Shown: positions 1 through 6,489, counted from the first letter of the stretch. The stretch is DNA of 24,847 nt from a virus (IMGVR_UViG_3300028920_000256:1-24847), one strand, 5' to 3'. Notes: generated by a model from the sequence alone, not told the origin. A program made the numbers and translations.

Positions 1-144
1 GCTTTCGGTAGCGCGGCTGTTCTTCCACGCTTCGTGAAACCCTATAGAAAACCAGTCGTAAGGAGACCTGTTAAATGGTTGTGTCGGGTTTGGCTCAACT
101 CCAAGGTACAACTTTTCACATAGCTTCAATTCTTCTTTATCCAT
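1..144 (-). CDS. Hypothetical protein, 3' end cut by window edge
   Basis: The first 48 codons are open from an ATG at 144 to the window edge, with no stop, so the C-terminus is missing. The purine-rich stretch GGGGGAGAGGG directly precedes the start. The gene follows the diphosphohydrolase gene after a 13 bp gap and is the last leftward gene visible. The visible part is hydrophilic and mixed-charge (starts MDKEELKLCEKLYLG) and has an aromatic patch, YDWFSIGFHEAW, near residues 35-46. I do not recognise a family. The reading frame, ribosome site and operon position support a real gene; the function is unknown. Confidence 0.6.
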   Translation of the reverse strand, partial: MDKEELKLCEKLYLGVEPNPTQPFNRSPYDWFSIGFHEAWKNSRATES

Positions 145-157
145 CCCTCTCCCCCTT

Positions 158-499
158 TCATTTCTTTTTCGCATTCAAGTCATGCCACATCACGAATAAA
201 AGATCAGTGATCGCGTGAGCAAGCACGGGCAGGCCGCTCTCCCGGTCAACCAGTTCGCCTTGCCCTCTTGCGGCCACATGACGCGCCGCTGCGTTGATGT
301 ACTTATTCGGCGGCACCTTCTTCCAGTTGTCTCTGTCGTACTTTTTGAGCGCTCCGTATTTGATAACGTCGGCCACGAAGTGCAGGCACCCGACAAATGT
401 CCACAGCCATTCCCATTCCATTTTGCCACGCTCATCTTTTCGACCGCCTGCCGCAGTCGTGACCATTGTTTTTGCGTAAGCACGTTTCCCTTTGCCCAT
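158..499 (-). CDS. MazG-like dATP/dGTP diphosphohydrolase (phage type)
   Basis: 113 aa. Seen: a helical block with IKYGALKKYDRDNWKKVP (residues about 46-63), then KYINAAARHVAARGQGE and DRESGLPVLAHAITDLLF. This order (KY..NW, then Y.NAA.RH, then D.ESGL..LAHA) is the pattern I know from the phage dATP/dGTP diphosphohydrolase N-terminal family, an all-alpha MazG-like pyrophosphohydrolase whose acidic residues bind metal. Members hydrolyse deoxynucleoside triphosphates to monophosphates and so adjust the dNTP pool during infection; in diaminopurine phages the relative MazZ works with PurZ. No PurZ is seen here. The SD GGAGG lies just before the ATG, inside the end of the preceding gene. The family is fairly secure; exact substrate is inference. 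Confidence 0.7.
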   Translation of the reverse strand: MGKGKRAYAKTMVTTAAGGRKDERGKMEWEWLWTFVGCLHFVADVIKYGALKKYDRDNWKKVPPNKYINAAARHVAARGQGELVDRESGLPVLAHAITDLLFVMWHDLNAKKK

Positions 500-502
500 T
501 GT

Positions 503-700
503 TCAATCCTCCAAATTTGTGCGTCGTTGAACGCGTGTTTGAGTTGCATCTTTCTCATGCCGTTCGCACCTCACCTTTCTTCCGCAGCACCAATGCCAGT
601 CCGTACACCACTGCCACCCGTTGTGCTTCGTGCGTTCATGTGGGCGGCGTGCGGCACACGGCCTTTTGCATTTGCCTGCGGCGTTACATTTGACCTTCAC
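503..700 (-). CDS. Small Cys/His-rich (zinc-binding-like) phage protein
   Basis: 65 aa, starting with an ATGA overlap on the stop of the replication gene upstream and ending 3 bp before the next start, as expected for a translationally coupled gene. The N-terminus carries KCNAAGKCKRPCAARRPHE: three cysteines and a histidine spaced like the short metal-binding motifs common in phage mini-proteins. The middle is Trp/His-rich (HNGWQWCTDWHWCC). The C-terminal third is charged. No named function; a single zinc site is inferred from the Cys/His spacing. Its own end supplies the SD of the following diphosphohydrolase gene. Confidence 0.55.
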   Translation of the reverse strand: MKVKCNAAGKCKRPCAARRPHERTKHNGWQWCTDWHWCCGRKVRCERHEKDATQTRVQRRTNLED

Positions 701-1560
701 ATCGTCCTCGCCTGGAACAGCCCGGCAGCAGCATCCGGGGAAAGCATTTCCACCATGTCGTGCGGCCCGTCGTGACCTTTCTTCAGCGTGCAGCGGAACG
801 TGACACCGTCGCGTTTTTCTGACCGAGGACAGTCAGGCTTTGACTCCTGGTACGTCGGAGCTTCAGCCCCTCGCGGCAACCACACTTGATTCATGCGCTG
901 CGTCAGTGCGTTCGCCGCAGTGCGCTTCCAATCGATGGTCTTGGAACGCTTGCGCTTTTTGTTCTGCCACCCGGCCTCAGTCATCCAGAAGTCGTCCCAA
1001 GCTTTTTGTAGAGACTTCGGTATGTCCAAGTTTGCATGGTAGGCCCGGCGAGACTTCATCCAGGCAGAATCGGCCAGCAAGTCGGCCAACGCTTGACGGG
1101 CTTCGGTCTGGTAATCTTCAAACGACGACCTCCAGCCGGGCATTGTCTTTTGTAATAGGGTTCCTTCGGATTCCCTCGGATTCCCTAGGGCGACACTTTT
1201 TCGCAGGCATCCCGCACCTTCCTGCGGCTTACCTGCGGCCTCAATCCATTTCGGGTCTTTTTGACAGATTTCGAGCATTTTTGCGATGAGCTTCTCTGGC
1301 ATGTGTGTCAACCTGGACAAAGTTGCTGGCGTGTGCGGCTCCCCATTATCCCGCATGAGAGTGCCGCGTTCTTTGCACCTTGCTGCGACTTCGACGCAGG
1401 CGATCCACGCACCGAAGAGTGCTGCACCGTCCGGGCGATCTACCAGAGCGAGGTACGCGTCGCCCATTGTAGTCGGGATCGGAACCCAGGACATCGACTT
1501 CATGTCCCGCGTGCGATTGTTCTCGAAGTTCTCCTCCCAGTTGCGAATCGAGTAAACCAT
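697..1560 (-). CDS. Putative phage replication initiation protein
   Basis: 287 aa from the ATG at 1560, chosen because AGGTAGGGAA precedes it and the protein then begins MVYSIRNWEENFENN. Longer in-frame starts have no SD. The N-terminal approx. 120 residues (SIRNWEENFENNRTR, then W.PIP, then a GDAYLALVDRPDGAALFGAW helix, RGTLMRD, and LSRLTHMPEKLI) resemble winged-helix N-domains of phage replisome-organiser proteins. The C-terminus has CPRSEKRDG.TFRCTLKKGHDGPHD, a Cys/His knuckle (C-x10-C-x5-H-x3-H) likely to bind zinc. It sits downstream of SSB and ERF but behind its own terminator and promoter, so it may be expressed separately. The role as initiator/helicase loader is inference from resemblance. 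Confidence 0.5.
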   Translation of the reverse strand: MVYSIRNWEENFENNRTRDMKSMSWVPIPTTMGDAYLALVDRPDGAALFGAWIACVEVAARCKERGTLMRDNGEPHTPATLSRLTHMPEKLIAKMLEICQKDPKWIEAAGKPQEGAGCLRKSVALGNPRESEGTLLQKTMPGWRSSFEDYQTEARQALADLLADSAWMKSRRAYHANLDIPKSLQKAWDDFWMTEAGWQNKKRKRSKTIDWKRTAANALTQRMNQVWLPRGAEAPTYQESKPDCPRSEKRDGVTFRCTLKKGHDGPHDMVEMLSPDAAAGLFQARTM

Positions 1561-1582
1561 TTCCCTACCTTTCAATATGCGA

Positions 1583-1650
1583 GGAGTGAGGGGGTGGAAC
1601 GGGGAGAGGTAAGGAGGGAAAAATCCCCTCGCCATATTCCCCTCGACTCC
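1583..1650 (-). promoter_or_regulatory. Leader stem-loop upstream of the replication gene
   Basis: In the leftward RNA, GGAGT-CG-AGGGG (from 1650) can pair with CCCCT-C-ACTCC (ending 1583), giving ten pairs around a small internal loop. A second hairpin lies in the 45 nt between (GAGGG / CCCTC around the U-rich loop). It lies in the untranslated leader between the promoter at 1711-1739 and the ATG at 1560. Pairing by eye only. Confidence 0.35.
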
Positions 1651-1710
1651 AAGCAGATTTTCATTTTATGAACTCCCACCTTTTGGGGCGTGGCATCCAG
1701 CCACATAGTG

Positions 1711-1739
1711 AACGTACAAAAGCCTCCAACTGAAAGCAA
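1711..1739 (-). promoter_or_regulatory. Putative leftward promoter for the replication gene
   Basis: Reading left: -35-like TTGCTT, 17 bp spacer, then TACGTT preceded by TTG. The element TTGTACGTT is identical to the one at 7501-7509, where it lies at the same distance from TTGACA. The promoter starts inside the T-run of the preceding terminator, so a new transcript would begin just where the upstream one ends. Just downstream is a small hairpin (GTGGC-TGGAT-GCCAC, 1690-1704). Inference from pattern only. Confidence 0.4.
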
Positions 1740-1768
1740 AAAAATCCCCCGGCTTTATGGGCCGGGGG
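1738..1768 (-). terminator. Rho-independent terminator (leftward)
   Basis: GC stem CCCCCGGC / GCCGGGGG with a 7 nt loop, followed on the leftward strand by a run of seven T. It starts 6 bp after the TAG of the zinc protein gene at 1775. The T-run exists only in the leftward direction, which matches gene orientation. It ends the SSB/ERF transcript. Confidence 0.85.
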
Positions 1769-1774
1769 TATTGA

Positions 1775-2113
1775 CTACTTGACCCTTTCATATTCCTGGC
1801 GTTTGAATTCTGACCGATGCTCCTCGCAGTATCTTGGATACACAAATTGCTTCGGCCACACAATGACATCGAACGGATCGCCGCACAGGTCGCAGAAAAA
1901 CTGAACGTGCTGCACGCTGTGGAAGTCATGCTCGAAGTGCTGGTTCACCCCTTCGTATGGGTGACGGTTGCGAGCATTCCGAGACAGCTTCAGCGCACCG
2001 CATGGCTTGCAGAATTTCGAGTACGACAAACCGTAGTACTCAGCCCCGCAGTGCTGGCAGAGCATGAGCTTTCTTTGGCGTGCGCGATGACGATTGAGTG
2101 TGGGTAGCTCCAT
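1775..2113 (-). CDS. Two-ribbon zinc-binding phage protein
   Basis: 112 aa. Two Cys clusters: CQHCG...FCKPCG (residues about 19-40) and CDLCGDPF...RYCEEH (about 74-100), each spaced as a four-ligand zinc ribbon. A His-rich stretch HFEHDFHSVQHVQF lies between them. The ATG at 2113 has GAGG 4 bases upstream and is preferred, although it makes the gene overlap the end of the preceding one by 74 bp. An alternative start at 2065 (just before the first ribbon) has a poor SD. Function unknown; DNA or RNA binding is a guess from the ribbons. The terminator follows immediately, so this is the last gene of its transcript. Confidence 0.6.
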   Translation of the reverse strand: MELPTLNRHRARQRKLMLCQHCGAEYYGLSYSKFCKPCGALKLSRNARNRHPYEGVNQHFEHDFHSVQHVQFFCDLCGDPFDVIVWPKQFVYPRYCEEHRSEFKRQEYERVK

Positions 2114-2438
2114 GTTTCCTCAAAAGGTTTCGTAGGTAGACGATGTGTGCTTCCTTTGAATCGAGAGCAAGCCCTTCGGGAGTGCGGTACATAAGGATGC
2201 TTTGGTCGTACTCGATGTTCTTGTGCAGCAGGTAGTGAACTGCGCTGCTCATAAGGATCGTGTCGCGCCAATGCTCCCTCCTGTAAGACCAGTGATGGCA
2301 CCGGAATTTTCCCGGCCTGATCTTTTTTCGCAGTGACCGAAAGGCCGCTTTGGCGGCACGTTTCTCTGGATAGGTTCTGTAGAACTTCTCCCGGTACGCG
2401 TGCCGCCTTGCAGACTCAGAACGGGCAGTCGTCATCAT
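2040..2438 (-). CDS. HNH-like 'HHWSY' phage protein
   Basis: 132 aa from the ATG-ATG pair at 2438/2435, which lies inside the acidic tail codons of ssb. A GTG at 2465 is possible but has no SD. The N-terminal 45 residues are strongly basic (SARRHAYREKFYRTYPEKRAA), and KFRCHHWSYRREHWRD with a later VHYLLHK, YDQSILMYRT and LDSKEAH follow. I recall this CHHWSY / H..LH / YDQ pattern from small phage proteins annotated as HNH-like. The His pairs could form a metal-dependent nuclease site, but the full HNH signature is not clear. Coupled to ssb by overlap. Function inferred weakly. Confidence 0.5.
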   Translation of the reverse strand: MMTTARSESARRHAYREKFYRTYPEKRAAKAAFRSLRKKIRPGKFRCHHWSYRREHWRDTILMSSAVHYLLHKNIEYDQSILMYRTPEGLALDSKEAHIVYLRNLLRKHGATHTQSSSRTPKKAHALPALRG

Positions 2439-2799
2439 CTGGCGTTTGCTCCGCAGGCCCATCACTGCGCTTCCCGCCCATCAGTTGCAGCCGCTGAACG
2501 AGAATCTCTGTGGAGTACCGGGTGTTCCCTTCACGGTCTTCCCACTTGCGGGTTTGGATCGATCCTTCGATCATCACCGGATCGCCTTTGTGCAGGTAGC
2601 GCTCGCAGACTTCCGCGTTCCTTCCCCAGGCGACAATGTTGTGCCACTCGGTCTTCGTGTTCTTCGTGCCATCCTTCGAGGTGAAGCGTTCGGAAGTGGC
2701 GACGGAAAAATTGGCGACCTGCTTCCCGGTTGTGGTTGAGCGAACCTCCGGGTCTTTGCCGAGATGCCCGATGATGATGGCTTTATTCATTGACGGCAT
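2416..2799 (-). CDS. ssb: Single-stranded DNA-binding protein
   Basis: 127 aa, one OB fold. Seen: MNKAIIIGHLGKDPEVR at the N-terminus, the ANFSVATSER strand, TEWHNIVAWG, the RYLHKGDPVMIEGSIQTRKW strand pair and the EILVQRLQLMGG end of the fold, followed by a short linker and the acidic tip DDDDCPF (the protein-docking tail; bacterial SSB usually ends DDDIPF). Starts at 2799, where AGGAG lies 8 bases upstream. A Met three codons later is possible. It coats ssDNA during replication and works with the ERF annealing protein, whose stop lies 1 bp upstream. Length and motifs fit the family. Confidence 0.95.
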   Translation of the reverse strand: MPSMNKAIIIGHLGKDPEVRSTTTGKQVANFSVATSERFTSKDGTKNTKTEWHNIVAWGRNAEVCERYLHKGDPVMIEGSIQTRKWEDREGNTRYSTEILVQRLQLMGGKRSDGPAEQTPDDDDCPF

Positions 2800-2800
2800 G

Positions 2801-3550
2801 TTACTTGTCTCCTTTCTTGAAGTACTCGATGAAATCACTGACTACCTGCTTCTGCTCCTTGCTCCCGGTCAGGAGCTTGAAGAATGCGACCATCTGCTCC
2901 CTGTCGCAGTTCTCCAGTTTGTCCTGGTCGAACATCTTCTTAACGAAAATGTCGAGGCATGGAGCGACTTCCTGCGGGTCGAGCTTTTTGTCCGTCACCT
3001 TCCTCCACTCGGCGCGGCACATTTCAATTCCTTTCTTGAGGCGGGCAGCACCGTCCTCCTTTTTTCCTTTTGGTGGGTTCTCCTGTTTCTTGGGCGGCTC
3101 TTTCTTGGGCGGCTCTTTCTTCTCCTTGCCTTTGCCTGCTGAGGCATCGAGAGCGTCGGCCTCGCACAACTCCAAAGCCGTCAGCAGAAGATACCTGCGC
3201 AGGTAGGAAATCACGGCACCCAAGTTCTGGATGTCGTGGCAGGCCGTTAGCTTTGCTGTGGACATTGGAGAGGTGAAGTTGATTGGTTCACCTGCACTTC
3301 TCATATCTACAAGCGTGAGTTGCGCTTCGTCCTGACTGAACCTCGTCACGGGGCAGATGTCGTGTTCCCGAAAGAGTCGTAGGGCAGTCGGCAGAAAATC
3401 AGACAACTCAAAGTAGTCGTAGTTTGAATACTCGTTGTGGCCCGACTTCTTCAGCCCGGCATCGAGAATCGCGAGTCGCACATCCATGAGCCGCTCGTAA
3501 ATGTTGCGCACCTTCTTGGGTGCTGGTGGTGTTTTGGTTTTTGTCGCCAT
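2801..3550 (-). CDS. ERF-family single-strand annealing protein
   Basis: 249 aa. N-terminal ERF domain: NIYERLMDVRLAI (about 16-28), a YSNYDYFELSDFLPTALRLFREHDI stretch, then the signature LGAVISYLRRYLLLTALELCEAD (about 110-131). A lysine/proline/glutamate linker with KKEPP repeats (about 140-165) leads to a charged alpha-helical C-domain. Erf-type recombinases (phage P22 Erf) bind ssDNA and anneal complementary strands in phage recombination and genome circularisation. The SD is an exact AAGGAGG. The gene is flanked by a PD-(D/E)XK nuclease and ssb, the usual exonuclease-annealase-SSB cassette. Confidence 0.9.
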   Translation of the reverse strand: MATKTKTPPAPKKVRNIYERLMDVRLAILDAGLKKSGHNEYSNYDYFELSDFLPTALRLFREHDICPVTRFSQDEAQLTLVDMRSAGEPINFTSPMSTAKLTACHDIQNLGAVISYLRRYLLLTALELCEADALDASAGKGKEKKEPPKKEPPKKQENPPKGKKEDGAARLKKGIEMCRAEWRKVTDKKLDPQEVAPCLDIFVKKMFDQDKLENCDREQMVAFFKLLTGSKEQKQVVSDFIEYFKKGDK

Positions 3551-3551
3551 T

Positions 3552-4223
3552 CTACCTTCCTCCTTTTCTGATCAGTGAATTGACAGTGTACAGTTCCCGA
3601 CAGACTGCGAACCTCCTTTCGTGCAGTGCGCGACATTTGATTGCAACGTCATCGAATCCCTCTGACTCGTCCCTACCAATTCGCAAGATACGAATATCAT
3701 CGACCTCGTAGCCATTGTCTTTGAGCAGCATCCCATACGCCGCCACCTGCGTGAAGTGATCGTCGTACACTGCCTTGCAGGTCTTGAAGTCAACGAGAGT
3801 TTTCTTCCCGTTGAGCATCGCGTAGCAGTCGCAAGTCCCACCGACCTGCAACCGCTCGGAAACCATTTTCATTTCCGACTCGATGACCTGGAAGTCGTTG
3901 CGCTTTTCCCACTCGTAGAATTTGATGACGCAGTTCTCTGCTGCGTCGATGTCGTTCTTCGAGTATTGGTCGAGGTTTGCCTCGATTTTTTTGAGGTAGC
4001 ACTCGATCATGTAGTGGGCGAGCGTTCCGATTTTCGCGAGGGCATCGACGTACTCGCGAACCTTGATTCCCTGTAGGCCGAGGTTGTTCGCCCAAGGAAC
4101 CAAAGCGGGTTTATCCATCACGCCCGTGACGGTTGTTACGCCCGGCACCCGGATGCTGTTAGCATTTTTGTAAATGGTGTGCTGGCGTGCGCCTTTGGCT
4201 GCGTTCTTTTCTGCTTGGTTCAC
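3552..4223 (-). CDS. PD-(D/E)XK (RecB/Cas4-like) nuclease
   Basis: 223 aa, GTG start at 4223 with AAGGAG 6 bases upstream. Motifs in order: GTLAHYMIE (His about 70), a glutamate in VIESEMKM (about 115-117), GGTCDCYAML (Asp about 132), LVDFKT (Asp145, Lys147) and QVAAYGML (Gln159...Tyr163). H, E, GG.D, D.K and Q..Y together mark the RecB/AddB/Cas4 branch of the PD-(D/E)XK fold, a two-metal DNA exonuclease. Its place one base upstream of the ERF gene argues that it resects ends to produce ssDNA for annealing. No iron-sulphur cysteine set like that of true Cas4 is apparent. Reaction polarity is unknown. Confidence 0.88.
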   Translation of the reverse strand: MNQAEKNAAKGARQHTIYKNANSIRVPGVTTVTGVMDKPALVPWANNLGLQGIKVREYVDALAKIGTLAHYMIECYLKKIEANLDQYSKNDIDAAENCVIKFYEWEKRNDFQVIESEMKMVSERLQVGGTCDCYAMLNGKKTLVDFKTCKAVYDDHFTQVAAYGMLLKDNGYEVDDIRILRIGRDESEGFDDVAIKCRALHERRFAVCRELYTVNSLIRKGGR

Positions 4224-4428
4224 TATTGTCTCCTTTTAAAATTGAATCAATACATGACACGACGGATGTGATCCGGTAATTCCGCAGCACACCCTTTGGT
4301 TTTGTCAGCCGCTCGATGGTGCAGTGCTTGCCGCGAACGCTTGCGACACGGTAGATGTGTCCACCGATCCCCTTCGCGACAAATGTGACACCGGGCTTGA
4401 TGTCCCAAAAGCAGATGTCATTCCCCAT
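4159..4428 (-). CDS. Hypothetical small phage protein
   Basis: 89 aa from the ATG at 4428, chosen for the GGAG 5 bases upstream and the overlap with the upstream zinc-ribbon gene. The first 60 residues (DICFWDIKPGVTFVAKGIGGHIYRVASV, then IERLTKP.G) look like a small beta-barrel. The C-terminal 28 residues are basic (RKERSQRRTPAHH). Its last 65 bp overlap the nuclease gene in another frame. No family recognised. Frame, SD and position support it. Confidence 0.55.
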   Translation of the reverse strand: MGNDICFWDIKPGVTFVAKGIGGHIYRVASVRGKHCTIERLTKPKGVLRNYRITSVVSCIDSILKGDNSEPSRKERSQRRTPAHHLQKC

Positions 4429-4552
4429 GCTTCTCCTTCGGTTTGTCCCAGTAGGGGCTTTTGCATTTCGGACACACACGCACTTCGGGTTTGCGCGGTA
4501 TCCATTTATGGCTGCATCGCTTGCATGTCAGTCTGGTCGTGTATACTTTCAG
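4418..4552 (-). CDS. 44-aa zinc-ribbon protein, probable CTG start
   Basis: Encoded protein: two Cys pairs, CKRC (residues 10-13) and CPKC (27-30), with HKWIPRKPEVRV between and KSPYWDKPKEK after, a one-site zinc ribbon of a type common in phages. The only well placed initiator is CTG at 4552, 8 bases after GGAGG. That SD is embedded in GGAGGTGATC, a full match to the 16S anti-SD. A GTG at 4561 lies inside the SD itself and is less likely. Its TGA overlaps the start of the next gene. The upstream stop (4568) abuts the SD. The coding call is firm from composition; the start codon is inference. Confidence 0.65.
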   Translation of the reverse strand: MKVYTTRLTCKRCSHKWIPRKPEVRVCPKCKSPYWDKPKEKHGE

Positions 4553-4567
4553 GTCGATCACCTCCCT

Positions 4568-4984
4568 TTACCTGTTTACGTTTTTTCCAATACTGGCATA
4601 TTCTGCCCTGCGAGTGATTTGGTCGATGTGATTGCAGTGCTGGCACCCCTTGTCAAAGGAATCTTTTTGAAGGGCAGACCTCCACTTGTAATCCTTTCGT
4701 GGAACGAATCTTCCGCAAGCGCAACGACCAAGCCATTTTCGATTGCGTTTACGCTTATTCTTGTTGTCTCCCCTTGTTCCCAAGTAGCCCACAATCGTTA
4801 TTCTGCCGCGTTGAGTACCAATCAAGTTTTTCATGTTTGGCGGCACCGGAACAGTTTGGGGGCGCTTGTCCCAGCATATGCCAGCATCATACTCGGGAAT
4901 ATATTCAAAGCCTTTGCTTGCCACCCTGCCTGCTTTTGAGTCAACAGGAGAAAGCTCTTTGTTTTTGTGTGTAATGGTGTTCAC
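4568..4984 (-). CDS. Hypothetical protein with zinc-ribbon-like core
   Basis: 138 aa, GTG start at 4984 preceded by AAAGGAG. The region NLIGTQRGRITIVGYLG (about 52-68) followed by a basic KNKRKRNRKW stretch, GRCACGRFVPRKDYKW and DKGCQHC resembles the N-terminal zinc-binding module seen in phage AP2/homing-type DNA-binding proteins (RxGrltV...W.CrCdCG...K...CGC). Cys pairs at about 87-89 and 114-117 could bind one metal. Probably a nucleic-acid-binding protein, but no catalytic residues are visible. It follows DUF932 after a hairpin (5010-5037). Confidence 0.55.
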   Translation of the reverse strand: MNTITHKNKELSPVDSKAGRVASKGFEYIPEYDAGICWDKRPQTVPVPPNMKNLIGTQRGRITIVGYLGTRGDNKNKRKRNRKWLGRCACGRFVPRKDYKWRSALQKDSFDKGCQHCNHIDQITRRAEYASIGKNVNR

Positions 4985-4992
4985 GCCCCGAT

Positions 4993-5006
4993 TCTCCTTT
5001 TGTCAA
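4993..5006 (-). repeat. TTGACAAANNGNGA element, leftward copy
   Basis: Reads TTGACAAAAGGAGA on the leftward strand. It is part of a 19 bp stretch, CGATTCTCCTTTTGTCAAG on the + strand, found identically at 7414-7432. Here it also contains the SD of the gene starting at 4984, so conservation could be partly translational. Confidence 0.5.
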
Positions 5007-5009
5007 GCA

Positions 5010-5037
5010 GTGCTGACCCGGCGAACCGAGCCAGCAC
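5010..5037 (-). promoter_or_regulatory. 12-bp intergenic hairpin with TTCG loop
   Basis: Between the DUF932 stop and the next start, the leftward strand forms an uninterrupted 12-pair stem (two G-U pairs) closed by UUCG. In the opposite direction those two pairs would be mismatches, so the RNA form is leftward. No T-run follows, so it is more likely an mRNA-stability or processing element than a terminator. Confidence 0.65.
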
Positions 5038-5047
5038 CGCAGTTGAT

Positions 5048-6082
5048 TTACGCAGCCAGCACCTTCCACTCGCTGGGCTTGAGTTCCATGATCTGCCCAC
5101 CGAGCCGCTCAAGCTCTGTGGCCCGGTCATAGTCGGCCACATCCTGCGATGTCCTGGTGACCGCATTGAGCAGTCCGTACTTCGACAGGTCGCCACCTTC
5201 GATCAAGTGGTTCAGCACGCCAGTGGATTCGCTCTCGTTGAGGCTGAAGCGCTTCGTGACTTCCTCCACAACCTTGTCCGGGCGCTTGTCCATCTTGGCC
5301 TCAGTGGCCGCTTTCATGCCGTTGAGCATCATCAGAAAAGTCTTCTCGGTCAGGACACCGTCGACAACGTCGGTCACCTTCATAAAGAACGCCTTGTTGT
5401 CGGCCTGGATCGTTTCCTGGCGCAAGAACTGAATCTGATCCTGCGTGTCGGCCTGCTTGCCGATGTGGTACTTGTGGATGCCGTAGTCGGGCTGGATCAT
5501 TCCGTTCATGCACACAAGGCGAAGCATGAGGGGATCGACCTTCACGCCACCTGCGCCGACCTCGCTGTTGCTGACGACAAGCCCGGCCTGCACTGTGTCG
5601 CCGACTTTCACATCACCCTGCAACCTGTCGGTCACAGCCTTGATGTACATGCGTCGTTCGGTGAGTTCACAGGACTCGATCCGACAACCGATATTGATCA
5701 GCTTCGGCAGGATCGCTTCAGCCAGATCGAAGTTGTCAATCGGGCGATAGCGATCCGACAGGAACGCTCTCACCCTGCCGTCCATCGTGCGCAGCATTCT
5801 GCGTTCGGGACTTTTGTTGAACCAGTGATTCACGTTGTTTGCGAGCAGCACGGGCGCATCGCTGCGCATTCTGTCGTAGTACTTCTTGGGGATTTGCAGG
5901 CGATCCGCAATCTGGCCGTGAGCATGTGTCGTGATTCCGAGGTCGTGGCCGTTCAAGCCTGCGATGTGGGATGCGTCCGGTTCCATCACCAGAGCATTTG
6001 TGGTTGCGACAAAATCCTTTTTGGATTCCATCTGCCGCGTGAGTTCTGCTGCGAGTGAGTTGAGGCTTCTTCCTGTCTTCAT
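5048..6082 (-). CDS. DUF932 phage/plasmid-like protein
   Basis: 344 aa from the ATG at 6082, where AAGGAG lies 6 bases upstream; an earlier Met overlaps the SD. Features of the DUF932 family: N-terminal MKTGRSLNSLAAEL, HAHGQIADRLQIPKKYYDRM, a NVNHWFN segment, RMLRTMDGRVRAFLSDRYRPIDNFDLA, the LVVSNSEVGAGGVKVDPLMLRLVCMNGMI core and a C-terminal helical part. Family members occur in phages and plasmids next to recombination genes and some are called LgT or YfjQ-like; biochemical role is not established. Length is normal. It is the largest gene of the leftward operon and precedes the ERF/SSB cassette. Confidence 0.85.
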   Translation of the reverse strand: MKTGRSLNSLAAELTRQMESKKDFVATTNALVMEPDASHIAGLNGHDLGITTHAHGQIADRLQIPKKYYDRMRSDAPVLLANNVNHWFNKSPERRMLRTMDGRVRAFLSDRYRPIDNFDLAEAILPKLINIGCRIESCELTERRMYIKAVTDRLQGDVKVGDTVQAGLVVSNSEVGAGGVKVDPLMLRLVCMNGMIQPDYGIHKYHIGKQADTQDQIQFLRQETIQADNKAFFMKVTDVVDGVLTEKTFLMMLNGMKAATEAKMDKRPDKVVEEVTKRFSLNESESTGVLNHLIEGGDLSKYGLLNAVTRTSQDVADYDRATELERLGGQIMELKPSEWKVLAA

Positions 6083-6253
6083 TTGATTCTCCTTCCTCCC
6101 GCGCACCGCAGTGCAGACCGGGCAGGTTGGTTGGTGTTATAGATATGAATACATAGCCCCGCGCAGTCGTAATGCTGCCGGGGTCGCCTGTCAGCAGGCC
6201 ATCGTATCTGTGAGCATAGGCATTCTCCTTTCTGCGGGTCGTTGGGATTCCCG
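6083..6253 (-). promoter_or_regulatory. Structured leader before the DUF932 gene (no gene seen)
   Basis: 171 bp without a convincing gene. Leftward RNA hairpins: GCCTG-CTGA-CAGGC (6186-6199); a CCCCGGCAG / CTGCGCGGGG stem with one bulge (6157-6183); and a GCAC / GTGC stem with CCCG / CGGG flanks, directly before the SD. AT-rich TATGTATTCATATCTATAAC lies between the hairpins and could hold a -10 box, but no -35 is seen. The arrangement resembles that of the next two upstream genes. Confidence 0.4.
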
Positions 6254-6445
6254 CTAAATGAGGTTTGAGAAATTCACGCTCTTGACGTTGATGTCGTTTG
6301 TGTCTTCTGCTCTTGCCAGCAGGTTGCTCCACGCTTCCTCGCCGAAGCCTGCGGTCACGCTCTGCTTTGACATGATCTTGCTGGCCGATCCGTCGCTGCG
6401 CGAGAACTGCACGATCTCTTTGGTCGGGTCGATTTCGATTCTCAT
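6254..6445 (-). CDS. Hypothetical 63-aa phage protein
   Basis: 63 aa, ATG at 6445 with AAGGAG 6 bases upstream. Sequence: MRIEIDPTKEIVQFSRSD at the start, then SASKIMSKQSVTAGFGEEAW and a polar end. It suggests a small alpha/beta domain (strand, then amphipathic helix with NLLARAEDTND). No metal-binding or catalytic pattern. It lies alone between two structured leaders, in an early-operon position typical of small host-interaction proteins, but no function can be assigned. Confidence 0.65.
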   Translation of the reverse strand: MRIEIDPTKEIVQFSRSDGSASKIMSKQSVTAGFGEEAWSNLLARAEDTNDINVKSVNFSNLI

Positions 6446-6461
6446 GGTGATCTCCTTACGC

Positions 6462-6489
6462 AGACCCGCAGCGTCGAACTGCCGGGCCT
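6462..6489 (-). promoter_or_regulatory. Leader hairpin before the 63-aa gene
   Basis: Leftward strand AGGCCCGGCAG / CTGCGGGTCT pairs over ten positions with one bulged G and a TTCGACG loop, directly upstream of the SD at about 6452. The CCCGGCAG...CTGCGGG core is nearly the same as in the hairpin at 6157-6183. Confidence 0.5.

Noticed and set aside
190-558. 122-codon leftward frame over the diphosphohydrolase gene
   Set aside because: Overlaps a better supported gene in another frame and has no family-like motif.
3552-4223. True CRISPR Cas4
   Set aside because: No CRISPR array or other cas genes, and no iron-sulphur cysteine set; it belongs to the phage exonuclease-annealase cassette.
4967-6058. 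363-codon rightward frame opposite DUF932
   Set aside because: Antisense to a well supported DUF932 gene; composition typical of a shadow frame.
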